Part shown: piece after piece, positions 1 through 6,866 of the stretch
Numbering within the stretch: position 1 is the stretch's first letter
Layout: every line of letters begins with the position of its first letter
Assembly (NCBI GenBank): GCA_964504155.1
Contig: CAZDCZ010000109.1
Location: 1-7,457, forward strand
From: CAZDCZ01 sp964504155
GTDB lineage: Bacteria; Bacteroidota; Bacteroidia; Bacteroidales; UBA12077
DNA: 7,457 nucleotides
Direction: 5' to 3'
The notes under the pieces: generated by a model
Told to the model about the DNA's origin: nothing
Databases searched by the model: none
What the model saw: the letters and a program-made list of their open reading frames with translations, nothing else
Made by a program: the position numbers and the translations under genes

Positions 1-2
1 CT

Positions 3-25
3 GGCGCGGATTTGTAATCCGTGCC
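3..25. repeat. REP-like palindrome, 10-bp stem with 3-nt loop
   Basis: Positions 3-12 (GGCGCGGATT) pair with 16-25 (AATCCGTGCC) around the loop TGT. Nine pairs are Watson-Crick and one is G-T (6 with 22). The core CGGATT/AATCCG resembles palindromes that I recall as scattered between genes in many Bacteroidota genomes, similar to REP elements mobilised by Y1 (RAYT) transposases. That family link is from memory. No U-tract follows on the plus strand, so a simple terminator is less likely. The element may extend beyond the left edge. Confidence 0.6.
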
Positions 26-53
26 TTAACAAACCTTTAATATTTTTAGGTGC

Positions 54-69
54 TTAGCAATTTTACTAA
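54..69. repeat. Short imperfect palindrome
   Basis: TTAGCAA (54-60) and TTACTAA (63-69) form a 7-position stem with one C-A mismatch around a TT spacer. The loop is very tight, so a folded RNA would open one or two pairs. It lies within the same repeat-rich block as the palindrome at 3-25 and may be a decayed part of the same dispersed element. It could also be chance in AT-rich DNA. Confidence 0.35.
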
Positions 70-83
70 CAAAACAACTAAAC

Positions 84-107
84 GTCATCCTGAGCTGTCA
101 TCCTGAG
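84..107. repeat. Tandem direct repeat of an 11-mer
   Basis: GTCATCCTGAG occurs at 84-94 and again at 97-107, separated by CT. GTCATCCTGAG is a motif I recall from dispersed intergenic repeats in Bacteroidota and other bacteria, from memory only. Two adjacent copies suggest either two repeat units joined end to end or a local duplication. Confidence 0.5.
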
Positions 108-145
108 TCTACCTGACGGTAGTCAGATATCAAGACAAAGGGAGT
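104..145. repeat. Hairpin-bearing intergenic repeat unit
   Basis: CTACC (109-113) and GGTAG (118-122) form a perfect 5-bp stem around TGAC. A further TGA/TCA pairing (104-106 with 123-125) becomes possible if two bases bulge on the left. The adjoining sequence to about 145 (TCAGATATCAAGACAAAGGG and a few bases more) looks like the constant flank of a repeat I have seen between genes in Bacteroidota. The unit boundary is an estimate and the family assignment is from memory. Confidence 0.4.
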
Positions 146-247
146 TAAACTTGAAAAGCTAACAGCAATTTAACCAGAAACAGGGGATCAGCAGAAAATC
201 AGAGTAGATTATGTATAAATCTCAGCAAGTATGAATAAATAGAACGC

Positions 248-298
248 TAATAAACAAAAATACCGAAACTGTATAAGTTTCGGTATTTTTGTTTATTA
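248..298 (-). terminator. Intrinsic terminator of typA, 23-bp perfect inverted repeat
   Basis: Positions 248-270 are exactly complementary to 276-298 around the five-base loop 271-275. Read on the minus strand, the GC-containing apex ACCGAAACT/AGTTTCGGT is followed by ATTTTTGTTTATTA, as expected for a Rho-independent terminator. It begins eight bases past the typA stop codon. Because the arms are symmetric with A-tracts on one side and T-tracts on the other, it should also work on the plus strand and block transcription entering typA from the left. Confidence 0.9.
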
Positions 299-306
299 CA
301 AATCAT

Positions 307-2109
307 TTAAACTATTTTTTTATGTCTTTTTCTTTCGAATTCTTTCAGATAAATTTTTCTTAATCGTATCGATTTCGGTGTAAGTTCAACATATTCGTCT
401 TCCTGAATATATTCTAAAGCTTCTTCGAGCGAGAAAATAATTGGAGGAGTTAATCTTGCTTTATCATCGGTACCGGCAGCTCTAACATTCGATTGTTTTT
501 TACTTTTTGTTATATTAACAGTAATGTCGCCTGCTTTTGAGTTTTCTCCAATTACTTGACCTTCGTAAATTTTTTCTTGAGGAGGAACAAAAAACTTACC
601 TCTATCTTGAAGTTTATCTAGCGAATATGCGAATGTTGTTCCTGTTTCTAAAGCAATTAACGAACCATTTTGTCGTTTTACAAAATCTCCTTTCAAAGGC
701 TCAAATGCTTTAAAACGATGAGACATTATTGCTTCACCGGCAGTTGCTGTAAGCAGCATATTTCTTAATCCAATAATTCCTCTCGAAGGAATATTAAATT
801 CAAGAACTATACGTTCGTTTTTCTTCTCCATATTAACCATCTCGCCTTTTCGTTGCTGTACCATTTCAATGGCTTTGCCCGAAGATTCTTCAGGAAGGTC
901 AATTGTAAGAAATTCAATAGGTTCGCATTTTTCTCCGTCAATTTCTTTAATAATTACCTGGGGTTGACCCACTTGTAATTCGTATCCCTCACGACGCATA
1001 GTTTCTATTAGCACCGAAAGATGAAGTACTCCTCTTCCGAATACAGTAAAAGAATCGGCCGATCCGGTTTCCTCTACTTTAAGAGCTAGATTTTTTTCTA
1101 GTTCTTTAAATAATCTGTCTTTTATATGTCGAGAAGTAACATATTTACCTTCTTGCCCAAAAAATGGAGAATTATTAATAGTAAATAACATACTCATTGT
1201 TGGCTCGTCGATACTTATAGGATTTAGCGCTTCAGGATTTTCAAAATCGGCAATAGTATCTCCAATAGAAAAACCATCAATCCCTACTAAAGCACAAATA
1301 TCTCCTGCATCAACTTTTTCTACTTTCTTTTTACCTAATCCTTCGTATGATAATAGTTCTTTAATTTTTGTTCGCTTAATTTTCTTATCTCGGGTTACTA
1401 AAGAAACAGGCATTCCCGATTTTAATGTTCCACGCAACAATTTTCCAATAGCTATTCTTCCAACATATGGCGAATAATCTAAAGAAGTAATTAATAATTG
1501 AGGTGTTCCCTCGTATGTTTTTGGTTCTGGAATATATTTAATTATACTTTCCATTAAGGCTTCAATATTGTTGGTAGGTTTGCTCCAATCGTCCGACATC
1601 CATCCTTGTTTAGCCGAACCATATATTGTTGGAAAATCGAGTTGTTCTTCTGTAGCTTCCAAATTAAACATAAGATCGAATATCTCTTCCTGAACTTCTT
1701 CCGGTCTGCAATTAGCCTTATCTACTTTATTAATTACAACAATAGGCTTTAGGTTTAACTCTAATGCTTTTTGTAAAACAAAGCGTGTTTGTGGCATAGC
1801 TCCTTCAAATGCATCAACTAATAAAAGTACACCATCGGCCATATTTAATACTCTCTCAACCTCACCACCAAAATCGGAGTGACCTGGAGTATCTATAATA
1901 TTTATCTTATAGTCTTTGTAAATTACCGAAACATTTTTCGATAGTATCGTGATTCCTCTTTCTCTTTCAAGATCATTACTATCCAAAATCAAATCACCCG
2001 GATCTTCATTTTCTCTAAAAAGTTTACCAAATAACAACATCTTATCTACAAGTGTTGTCTTCCCATGGTCGACGTGTGCTATGATAGCTATGTTTCTGAG
2101 TTTTTGCAT
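307..2109 (-). CDS. typA: Translational GTPase TypA/BipA
   Basis: Ribosome-associated GTPase of the EF-G-like translation factor group. The family is known for roles in ribosome assembly, cold and other stress growth. At 600 aa it matches the usual length (about 607 in E. coli). Visible G motifs: AHVDHGKT (11-18), RGITI in switch I (51-55), DTPGH (73-77), NKVDK (127-131) and SAK (165-167). EF-G-like domains II, III and V follow. The BipA-specific C-terminal part includes RGIIGLR, a LQDRGKFF segment, YEGQVIGE, and RAAGTDDKARLTPP close to the end, so it is not LepA or EF-G. The start at 2109 places the conserved RNIAIIAHVDHGKT four residues in, which is normal. It is a cytosolic protein and is transcribed alone, divergently from queD. 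It appears intact with no frameshift. Confidence 0.97.
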   Translation of the reverse strand: MQKLRNIAIIAHVDHGKTTLVDKMLLFGKLFRENEDPGDLILDSNDLERERGITILSKNVSVIYKDYKINIIDTPGHSDFGGEVERVLNMADGVLLLVDAFEGAMPQTRFVLQKALELNLKPIVVINKVDKANCRPEEVQEEIFDLMFNLEATEEQLDFPTIYGSAKQGWMSDDWSKPTNNIEALMESIIKYIPEPKTYEGTPQLLITSLDYSPYVGRIAIGKLLRGTLKSGMPVSLVTRDKKIKRTKIKELLSYEGLGKKKVEKVDAGDICALVGIDGFSIGDTIADFENPEALNPISIDEPTMSMLFTINNSPFFGQEGKYVTSRHIKDRLFKELEKNLALKVEETGSADSFTVFGRGVLHLSVLIETMRREGYELQVGQPQVIIKEIDGEKCEPIEFLTIDLPEESSGKAIEMVQQRKGEMVNMEKKNERIVLEFNIPSRGIIGLRNMLLTATAGEAIMSHRFKAFEPLKGDFVKRQNGSLIALETGTTFAYSLDKLQDRGKFFVPPQEKIYEGQVIGENSKAGDITVNITKSKKQSNVRAAGTDDKARLTPPIIFSLEEALEYIQEDEYVELTPKSIRLRKIYLKEFERKRHKKIV

Positions 2110-2130
2110 ACTATAAGATTTTTAAGGGTG

Positions 2131-2138
2131 CAAAGGTA
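2131..2138 (-). promoter_or_regulatory. Candidate typA promoter, -7 box TACCTTTG
   Basis: On the minus strand 2138-2131 reads TACCTTTG, matching the Bacteroidota -7 consensus TAnnTTTG. It lies about 21 bases before the typA start and would give a short leader. I see no good TTTG-like -33 element at the usual distance of about 19-21 bases, so support comes from the -7 box and its position. Confidence 0.55.
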
Positions 2139-2316
2139 GAGTAATTTTATTTCATATATAACTTAATATAAGAAAAATATTGAATATTATTTCTTTTAGG
2201 CTAAAAACCTGAAAATAAATTCTTATATCTAGAAATACGGATTTGTTTTTTATGCTCTATGTAAAAATAATTTTAATACTAAAAACAATCAAATAGTAAT
2301 GAATATATTAATTTTG

Positions 2317-2324
2317 TATATTTG
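2317..2324 (+). promoter_or_regulatory. Candidate queD-polA promoter, -7 box TATATTTG
   Basis: TATATTTG matches TAnnTTTG. Transcription from here would give a leader of roughly 90-95 bases before queD. No clear TTTG -33 box is found at the usual spacing. In such AT-rich DNA the match could be chance, but it is the best plus-strand candidate I found in the gap. Confidence 0.45.
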
Positions 2325-2425
2325 ACTTAATTTTATTGATATTAAAAAACGAATTTGCAAACAATATAACAAACTAAATAACAATAAATAAACACAAGTT
2401 ATATAAAGAATTAATTGTTTATAAT

Positions 2426-2875
2426 ATGGCACTAATTAGAGTTACAAAAGAATTTAGGTTCGAAATTGCACATGCTTTGTGGAATTACGACGGCTTATGC
2501 AGAAATATGCACGGTCATTCATATAGAATGTTCGTAACCGTAAAGGGACAACCAATTGAAGATATGGAAAATCCTAAACTTGGCATGGTAATAGATTTTG
2601 GAAATTTAAAACAAATTGTAAATACCGAAATAGTCGACAAGTTAGACCATGCAGTTATTCTATATTCAAAATCGGCAACAAAAGAAATATTAGAAAATAA
2701 TACTTTGTATGGACGAAAGTATATTGTCGATTATCAACCAACATGCGAAAATATGGTTGTCGATATTGCAGAAAAAATTTCGGCTCATTTACCTAATGGA
2801 GTTAGTTTGTTTAGTGTTAAATTGCACGAAACAGCAACATCATTTGTAGAATGGTTTGCCGATGATAATAATTAA
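2426..2875 (+). CDS. queD: 6-carboxytetrahydropterin synthase (QueD/PTPS family)
   Basis: Converts 7,8-dihydroneopterin triphosphate to 6-carboxy-5,6,7,8-tetrahydropterin, an early step towards preQ0/preQ1 and queuosine in tRNA. The 149-aa protein shows the zinc ligands H16, H29 and H31, with the catalytic Cys25 spaced CxxxHGH as in QueD. D74-H75 corresponds to the catalytic Asp-His pair. P105-T106-x-E108-N109 matches the PTxEN motif, and E135 in the LHET stretch matches the pterin-anchoring Glu. The CxxxHGH spacing favours QueD over the animal PTPS type, and the Cys argues against PTPS-III, where Glu replaces it. E. coli QueD is somewhat shorter (about 120 aa). ATG at 2426 is the natural start, with FEIAH beginning at residue 12. 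The gene is followed by polA after 17 bp on the same strand, so co-transcription is likely. No other queuosine gene is in the window. Confidence 0.93.
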   Translation: MALIRVTKEFRFEIAHALWNYDGLCRNMHGHSYRMFVTVKGQPIEDMENPKLGMVIDFGNLKQIVNTEIVDKLDHAVILYSKSATKEILENNTLYGRKYIVDYQPTCENMVVDIAEKISAHLPNGVSLFSVKLHETATSFVEWFADDNN

Positions 2876-2892
2876 ATAAAAACTTTAGATAT

Positions 2893-5652
2893 ATGTCGAA
2901 AAAACTCTTTCTGTTAGATGCTTATGCTCTAATATATCGTTCGTACTACGCTTTTATAAAAAACCCTAGATATAATTCTGCCGGATTAAATACATCGGCA
3001 ATATATGGATTTACTAATACTTTAATAGAGATTTTACAAAAAGAAAACCCAAGCCATATTGGGGTAGTGTTCGATCCGCCAACGCCCACTTTCCGCCATA
3101 AATTGTATAAAGAGTATAAAGCTAACAGAGACGAAACACCCGAAGATATTAGAAAATCGGTTCCTTATATAAAGGAGATAATAAAGAAATTTAATATTCC
3201 TATTGTTCAGGTCGATAATTACGAAGCCGACGATGTAATTGGTGCTATTGCAAAGAAGGTAGAAAAAGAAGGCTTTCAGGTTTACATGATGACTCCCGAT
3301 AAAGATTATGCGCAGCTTTTAAGCGACAATATATTTATGTACAAACCAAAACGTTTTGGTAATGAAGCCGAAGTAGTAACGGTAGAAAAAATTTGCGAGA
3401 AATATCATATTACAGACCCAATACAGGTAATCGATATCCTTGCATTGTGGGGCGATAGTGCAGATAATATCCCGGGGGCTCCGGGGATTGGCGAAAAAAC
3501 AGCTATAAAATTAATATCGGAATATGGTAGTGTAGAAAATGTATATAAAAATATCGACAACCTTAAAGGAAAACAAAAGGAAAACCTAATTAACTTTAAA
3601 GAACAGATAGAGTTATCGAAATTCTTAGTTACCATAGAACTTAATATCGATTACGGAACAAAATCAGAAGAATTTAAAATAGTTGACCCCGACGAGAAAG
3701 GATTGACTGAATTATTTGAAGAATTAGAGTTTAATTCTATTACAAGACGCTTATTTCAAAAAGTTGTTACCGAAAAAGTAAAGAATATTCCTTTACAAAC
3801 ATCATTATTCGACGATCAGATTATTGTTGAAAGTAAATATAAGGATATCAATTCTGTAAATCATAAATATGTATTAGTCGATACCGATAACCTTCGAAAA
3901 GAATTAGTTTTAATGCTTAAACAGCAGAAAGAGTTTTGTTTCGACACAGAAACCACAGGCTTAAATATTTACGATCTGGAACTTGTTGGAATCTCTTTCT
4001 CGTGGGAAAAGCATAAAGCATATTACTTACCTGTTCCAAATAATAGGGAAGAAGTAATAGAAATGCTAGCCGATTTTAAATCGGTGTTCGAAAACGAAAG
4101 GGTAAGAAAAATAGGACAAAATATTAAATTCGATATTATGGTATTAAATACTTACAATATCGAAACCTCAGGTCCTTTGTTCGATACCATGATAGCTCAC
4201 TATATTATTCAACCGGAGCTAAAACATAATTTAGATTATTTATCTAATCAATACCTTGATTATTCGCCCGTAAGTATTGAAGAAATGATTGGAAAGGGTA
4301 AAAATCAGATTTCGATGCGAGATGTCCCTGTTGGTAAAGTTAAAGATTATGCTTGCGAAGATGCTGATTTAACATGGTTGATAAAAGAAAAATTAGAAAA
4401 AGAATTAGAAAAAACAAAATTTACCGATTTAGCCGAGAATATTGAATTCCCATTAATTTATGTCCTTGCTGAAATGGAACTTAATGGAGTAAAGATTAAT
4501 AGTAATGCTTTAAATGAATATTCGAAACAACTTACAAAAGAGTTAATAAAGATAGAGAAAAATATACACGAATTGTCGGGCGAAATGTTTAATATATCAT
4601 CGCCAAAGCAATTAGGAGAAATTTTATTCGACAAATTAAAGATTGTAGAAAATGCTAAAAAGACAAAAACAAAACAATATTCAACTAGCGAAGATACTTT
4701 ACTGAAGTTAAAAGATAAACACCCGATAATAAACGAGATATTAGAATTTCGTTCTGTAAAGAAATTATTATCAACTTATGTCGATGCTTTGCCTTTATTA
4801 ATAAACAAAACAACAGGACGAATACACACATCGTTTAATCAGGCTGTTACTGCAACCGGAAGGTTGAGTTCAAGTAATCCTAATTTACAAAATATACCTA
4901 TAAGAGACAAAAGAGGAAAAGAAATCAGAAAAGCATTTATTCCTTATTCTGAAGGGCACACTTTACTTGCTGCCGATTATTCTCAGGTCGAACTTCGTTT
5001 AATGGCACATATTAGTAAGGACGAGCATATGATAGAAGCATTTAAAAACAATATTGATATTCATGCTACTACTGCCGCCAAAATTTTTCATTTAGAAAAT
5101 GTCGATGAGGTTACAAGTGAGCAAAGAAGAATAGCAAAAACGGCAAATTTTGGTATCATATACGGAATATCAGCTTTTGGTTTAGCTCAGCGATTAGAAA
5201 TTAGTCGCACAGAAGCAAAAACTTTTATCGACGATTATTTTCTGGGGTTTCCGAAAGTAAGAGAATATATGGATAATACTATTGCTTTTGCCCGTGAAAA
5301 AACTTATGTAGAAACATTAATGGGACGAAAAAGATTTTTGAAAGATATTAATTCCAGAAACGGAACAGTTAGAAGTTTTGCCGAGCGCAATGCAATAAAT
5401 GCTCCTATTCAGGGTTCTGCTGCCGACATTATTAAGCTGGCAATGTGCGATGTGTCAGAAGAAATGAAATTGAGAAAGCTAAAAAGCAAAATGATACTGC
5501 AGGTACACGATGAGCTTGTTTTTGATGTTCCGGATAACGAACTCGAACTAATGAAAAAAATTATTAAAGAGAAAATGGAAAATGTTGTTAAATTATCTAT
5601 TCCTTTAATTGTTGATATTGGCGAAGGAAAAAACTGGATAGAAGCTCACTAA
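2893..5652 (+). CDS. polA: DNA polymerase I with 5' nuclease and proofreading domains
   Basis: Family A polymerase that removes primers and fills gaps in Okazaki fragment maturation and excision repair. It is 919 aa (E. coli 928). The 5' nuclease domain spans about 1-290, with metal-binding acidic residues at D9, D113-D114, D136, D138, D188 and D191, and a helix-hairpin-helix near PGAPGIG (194-200). The 3'-5' exonuclease spans about 325-510 and is intact: Exo I D351/E353, Exo II N410/D414, Exo III Y486/D490. The polymerase domain covers about 540-919. Motif A has D695 in DYSQVELR, motif B is R745-K749-F753-Y757, and motif C has H872-D873-E874. F753 is the position that favours deoxy over dideoxy nucleotides. 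The C-terminus NWIEAH ends in His, as in the E. coli enzyme. No inactivating change is seen, so proofreading is probably active. It probably shares a transcript with queD. Confidence 0.98.
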   Translation: MSKKLFLLDAYALIYRSYYAFIKNPRYNSAGLNTSAIYGFTNTLIEILQKENPSHIGVVFDPPTPTFRHKLYKEYKANRDETPEDIRKSVPYIKEIIKKFNIPIVQVDNYEADDVIGAIAKKVEKEGFQVYMMTPDKDYAQLLSDNIFMYKPKRFGNEAEVVTVEKICEKYHITDPIQVIDILALWGDSADNIPGAPGIGEKTAIKLISEYGSVENVYKNIDNLKGKQKENLINFKEQIELSKFLVTIELNIDYGTKSEEFKIVDPDEKGLTELFEELEFNSITRRLFQKVVTEKVKNIPLQTSLFDDQIIVESKYKDINSVNHKYVLVDTDNLRKELVLMLKQQKEFCFDTETTGLNIYDLELVGISFSWEKHKAYYLPVPNNREEVIEMLADFKSVFENERVRKIGQNIKFDIMVLNTYNIETSGPLFDTMIAHYIIQPELKHNLDYLSNQYLDYSPVSIEEMIGKGKNQISMRDVPVGKVKDYACEDADLTWLIKEKLEKELEKTKFTDLAENIEFPLIYVLAEMELNGVKINSNALNEYSKQLTKELIKIEKNIHELSGEMFNISSPKQLGEILFDKLKIVENAKKTKTKQYSTSEDTLLKLKDKHPIINEILEFRSVKKLLSTYVDALPLLINKTTGRIHTSFNQAVTATGRLSSSNPNLQNIPIRDKRGKEIRKAFIPYSEGHTLLAADYSQVELRLMAHISKDEHMIEAFKNNIDIHATTAAKIFHLENVDEVTSEQRRIAKTANFGIIYGISAFGLAQRLEISRTEAKTFIDDYFLGFPKVREYMDNTIAFAREKTYVETLMGRKRFLKDINSRNGTVRSFAERNAINAPIQGSAADIIKLAMCDVSEEMKLRKLKSKMILQVHDELVFDVPDNELELMKKIIKEKMENVVKLSIPLIVDIGEGKNWIEAH

Positions 5653-5667
5653 TTCTTATTTTGAAAA

Positions 5668-5721
5668 CTAATAGGTTTTGAACCGGTTTGTTAAACTTAA
5701 TAGCCTTTCAAAACTTATTAG
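5668..5721. terminator. Imperfect hairpin between convergent polA and polyprenyl synthase genes
   Basis: Positions 5668-5682 pair with 5707-5721 over 15 positions, all Watson-Crick except one G-T on the plus strand, around a 24-nt loop. The loop can fold further (GTTT/AAAC). Downstream on the plus strand the sequence is U-rich but interrupted. On the minus strand TTTT follows the stem directly. It lies 15 bp after the polA stop and about 40 bp after the stop of the minus-strand gene, so a shared convergent terminator is the simplest reading. The large loop makes it weaker than a classical one. Confidence 0.55.
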
Positions 5722-5761
5722 AGCTTATTTAAATAATTATTTCTTGTTAACTTACAAAAAT

Positions 5762-6739
5762 TTATTTTTTCCTTTCCACAACAAAATTAACTAATTCTAT
5801 TAATGATGTTTTTGACTCGCTTTCGGGCAAATCGCTTAATAATTCCATTGCTTCTTGTTTATAATCATACATTTTTTGTTTTGCGTATGCTATTCCTCCA
5901 CAATTTTCGACGAAATTAATTATTTCTTTTATCTCAGAATTTCTTTTTTCTTTTTTCTTTAATAGATATAATATTTTCTTTCTGTTTTTTAAATCGGTAT
6001 TACTTAAGGCATAAATAAGTGGCAAGGTTAATTTTTTTTCTTTTATATCGTTAGCCTTTGGTTTCCCGATATTTCCTTCCGATTGATAATCTAATAAATC
6101 GTCTTTTATTTGAAAAGCAATACCTAACAATTCGCCAAAATGATGCATTTTCGATATAATTTCGTTATCGGCACCGACCGACTTCGCACCACAAGCAGTA
6201 CAAGCCGCAATTAAAGATGCCGTTTTTTTACGAATAATTTTAAAATACGTTTCTTCATCGATATTTAGCTTACGTGATTTCTGCATTTGCAAAAGCTCTC
6301 CTTCGCTCATTTCTTTGACAGCAACAGAAACTATTTTTAGTAATTCTTGTTCATCGTTTTCAATGGCTAAAAGCAAACCTCTCGACAACAAATAATCGCC
6401 CACCAAAACACTAACTTTCGATTTCCATAAAGCATTTATAGAAAAAAATCCGCGGCGCATCGACGACTCATCAACAACATCATCGTGAATTAAAGTTGCT
6501 GTATGTAACAGCTCTATTAAGCCTGCTGCAACATACGAAGAATTAGTAATTTCAGAATTTATTGTCTTTGCACATAAAAACACAAGCATGGGACGCATTT
6601 GCTTTCCCTTAGTTCTAAGAATATATTTTGTTATTATATTCAATAAAGAAACTTTTGTTTTCATCGATGAGTTGAAAAAAACATCAAATTCCTTCATCTC
6701 TTGAAAAATCGGAGTTTTTATTTTTTTTATGCTAGACAT
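5762..6739 (-). CDS. ispB: Long-chain polyprenyl diphosphate synthase
   Basis: Trans-type prenyltransferase that extends allylic diphosphates with isopentenyl diphosphate, probably to make the menaquinone side chain. The 325-aa length is typical. It shows GKQMRP (45-50), the first Asp-rich motif D86-D87-x-x-D90 followed by RRG (95-97), and the second motif FQIKDDLLD (209-217), then GKPKAND and KLTLPLIYAL. The fifth residue before the first Asp-rich motif is Ala81, a small residue that in this family allows long products rather than stopping at C15 or C20. The LIHDDVVDESSMRRG context is close to octaprenyl synthase IspB. Exact chain length cannot be read from sequence, and the symbol is used for the family. 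No transmembrane segment is seen. It converges on polA and lies 127 bp downstream of an IS3-type orfA on the same strand. Confidence 0.9.
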   Translation of the reverse strand: MSSIKKIKTPIFQEMKEFDVFFNSSMKTKVSLLNIITKYILRTKGKQMRPMLVFLCAKTINSEITNSSYVAAGLIELLHTATLIHDDVVDESSMRRGFFSINALWKSKVSVLVGDYLLSRGLLLAIENDEQELLKIVSVAVKEMSEGELLQMQKSRKLNIDEETYFKIIRKKTASLIAACTACGAKSVGADNEIISKMHHFGELLGIAFQIKDDLLDYQSEGNIGKPKANDIKEKKLTLPLIYALSNTDLKNRKKILYLLKKKEKRNSEIKEIINFVENCGGIAYAKQKMYDYKQEAMELLSDLPESESKTSLIELVNFVVERKK

Positions 6740-6776
6740 AAACTAAGGCTTAGAGATAAAAATTACTAATATTTAT

Positions 6777-6784
6777 CAAACATA
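6777..6784 (-). promoter_or_regulatory. Candidate promoter of the polyprenyl synthase, -7 box TATGTTTG
   Basis: On the minus strand 6784-6777 reads TATGTTTG, matching TAnnTTTG, about 37 bases before the start codon. A partial -33 match (TTCG for TTTG, plus-strand 6801-6804) lies 16 bases upstream, slightly close. If correct, the gene keeps its own promoter between itself and the transposase remnant. Confidence 0.45.
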
Positions 6785-6866
6785 ATTAAAAAAAACATTA
6801 CGAATAGATATTTTAAGAATATTAATATTCACAATTTTAAAAATCAACTGCCGTAAACGATCTTGA

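Larger units (their letters stand above)
1..306. other. Gene-free intergenic stretch with repeat cluster and terminator
   Basis: No plausible coding region is visible on either strand. Roughly the first 145 bases are a patchwork of short palindromes and one tandem 11-mer, each listed separately. They are visibly more GC-rich than the AT-rich sequence that follows. Positions 146-247 show nothing I can name. Positions 248-298 are the terminator hairpin of the minus-strand typA gene. I infer that the left part is made of dispersed non-coding repeats, because several independent hairpins are packed together with no reading frame. Confidence 0.7.
2110..2425. other. Divergent intergenic region between typA and queD
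   Basis: This 316-bp stretch is very AT-rich and has no reading frame or strong hairpin that I can support. It holds the candidate promoter box for typA near its left end (2131-2138) and one for queD near 2317-2324. The last 80 bases before queD are strongly A-rich, which is common for leaders in Bacteroidota, where initiation relies little on Shine-Dalgarno pairing. No riboswitch structure was recognised. In particular I could not make out a preQ1 aptamer in front of queD. Confidence 0.6.

Noticed and set aside
1..30. End of a tRNA or other structured RNA gene
   Set aside because: The hairpin has a three-base loop and no CCA end, T-loop or further arms can be found, so a repeat palindrome fits better.
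84..125. Degenerate CRISPR array
   Set aside because: There are only two copies of an 11-mer with a two-base gap, no spacer-length unit, and no cas genes in the window.
2325..2425. preQ1 riboswitch in the queD leader
   Set aside because: I could not find a stable GC stem with an A-rich tail forming the H-type pseudoknot. The leader is simply A-rich.
3470..3490. GC-rich patch CCCGGGGGCTCCGGGG in AT-rich polA, as a sign of inserted DNA
   Set aside because: It encodes the conserved IPGAPGIG helix-hairpin-helix segment, where Pro and Gly codons force G and C.
3405..3635. Minus-strand open frame of 76 codons inside polA
   Set aside because: It lies fully opposite the 5' nuclease domain of polA, whose catalytic residues are intact. 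Its translation shows no recognisable domain and reads as a frame shadow.
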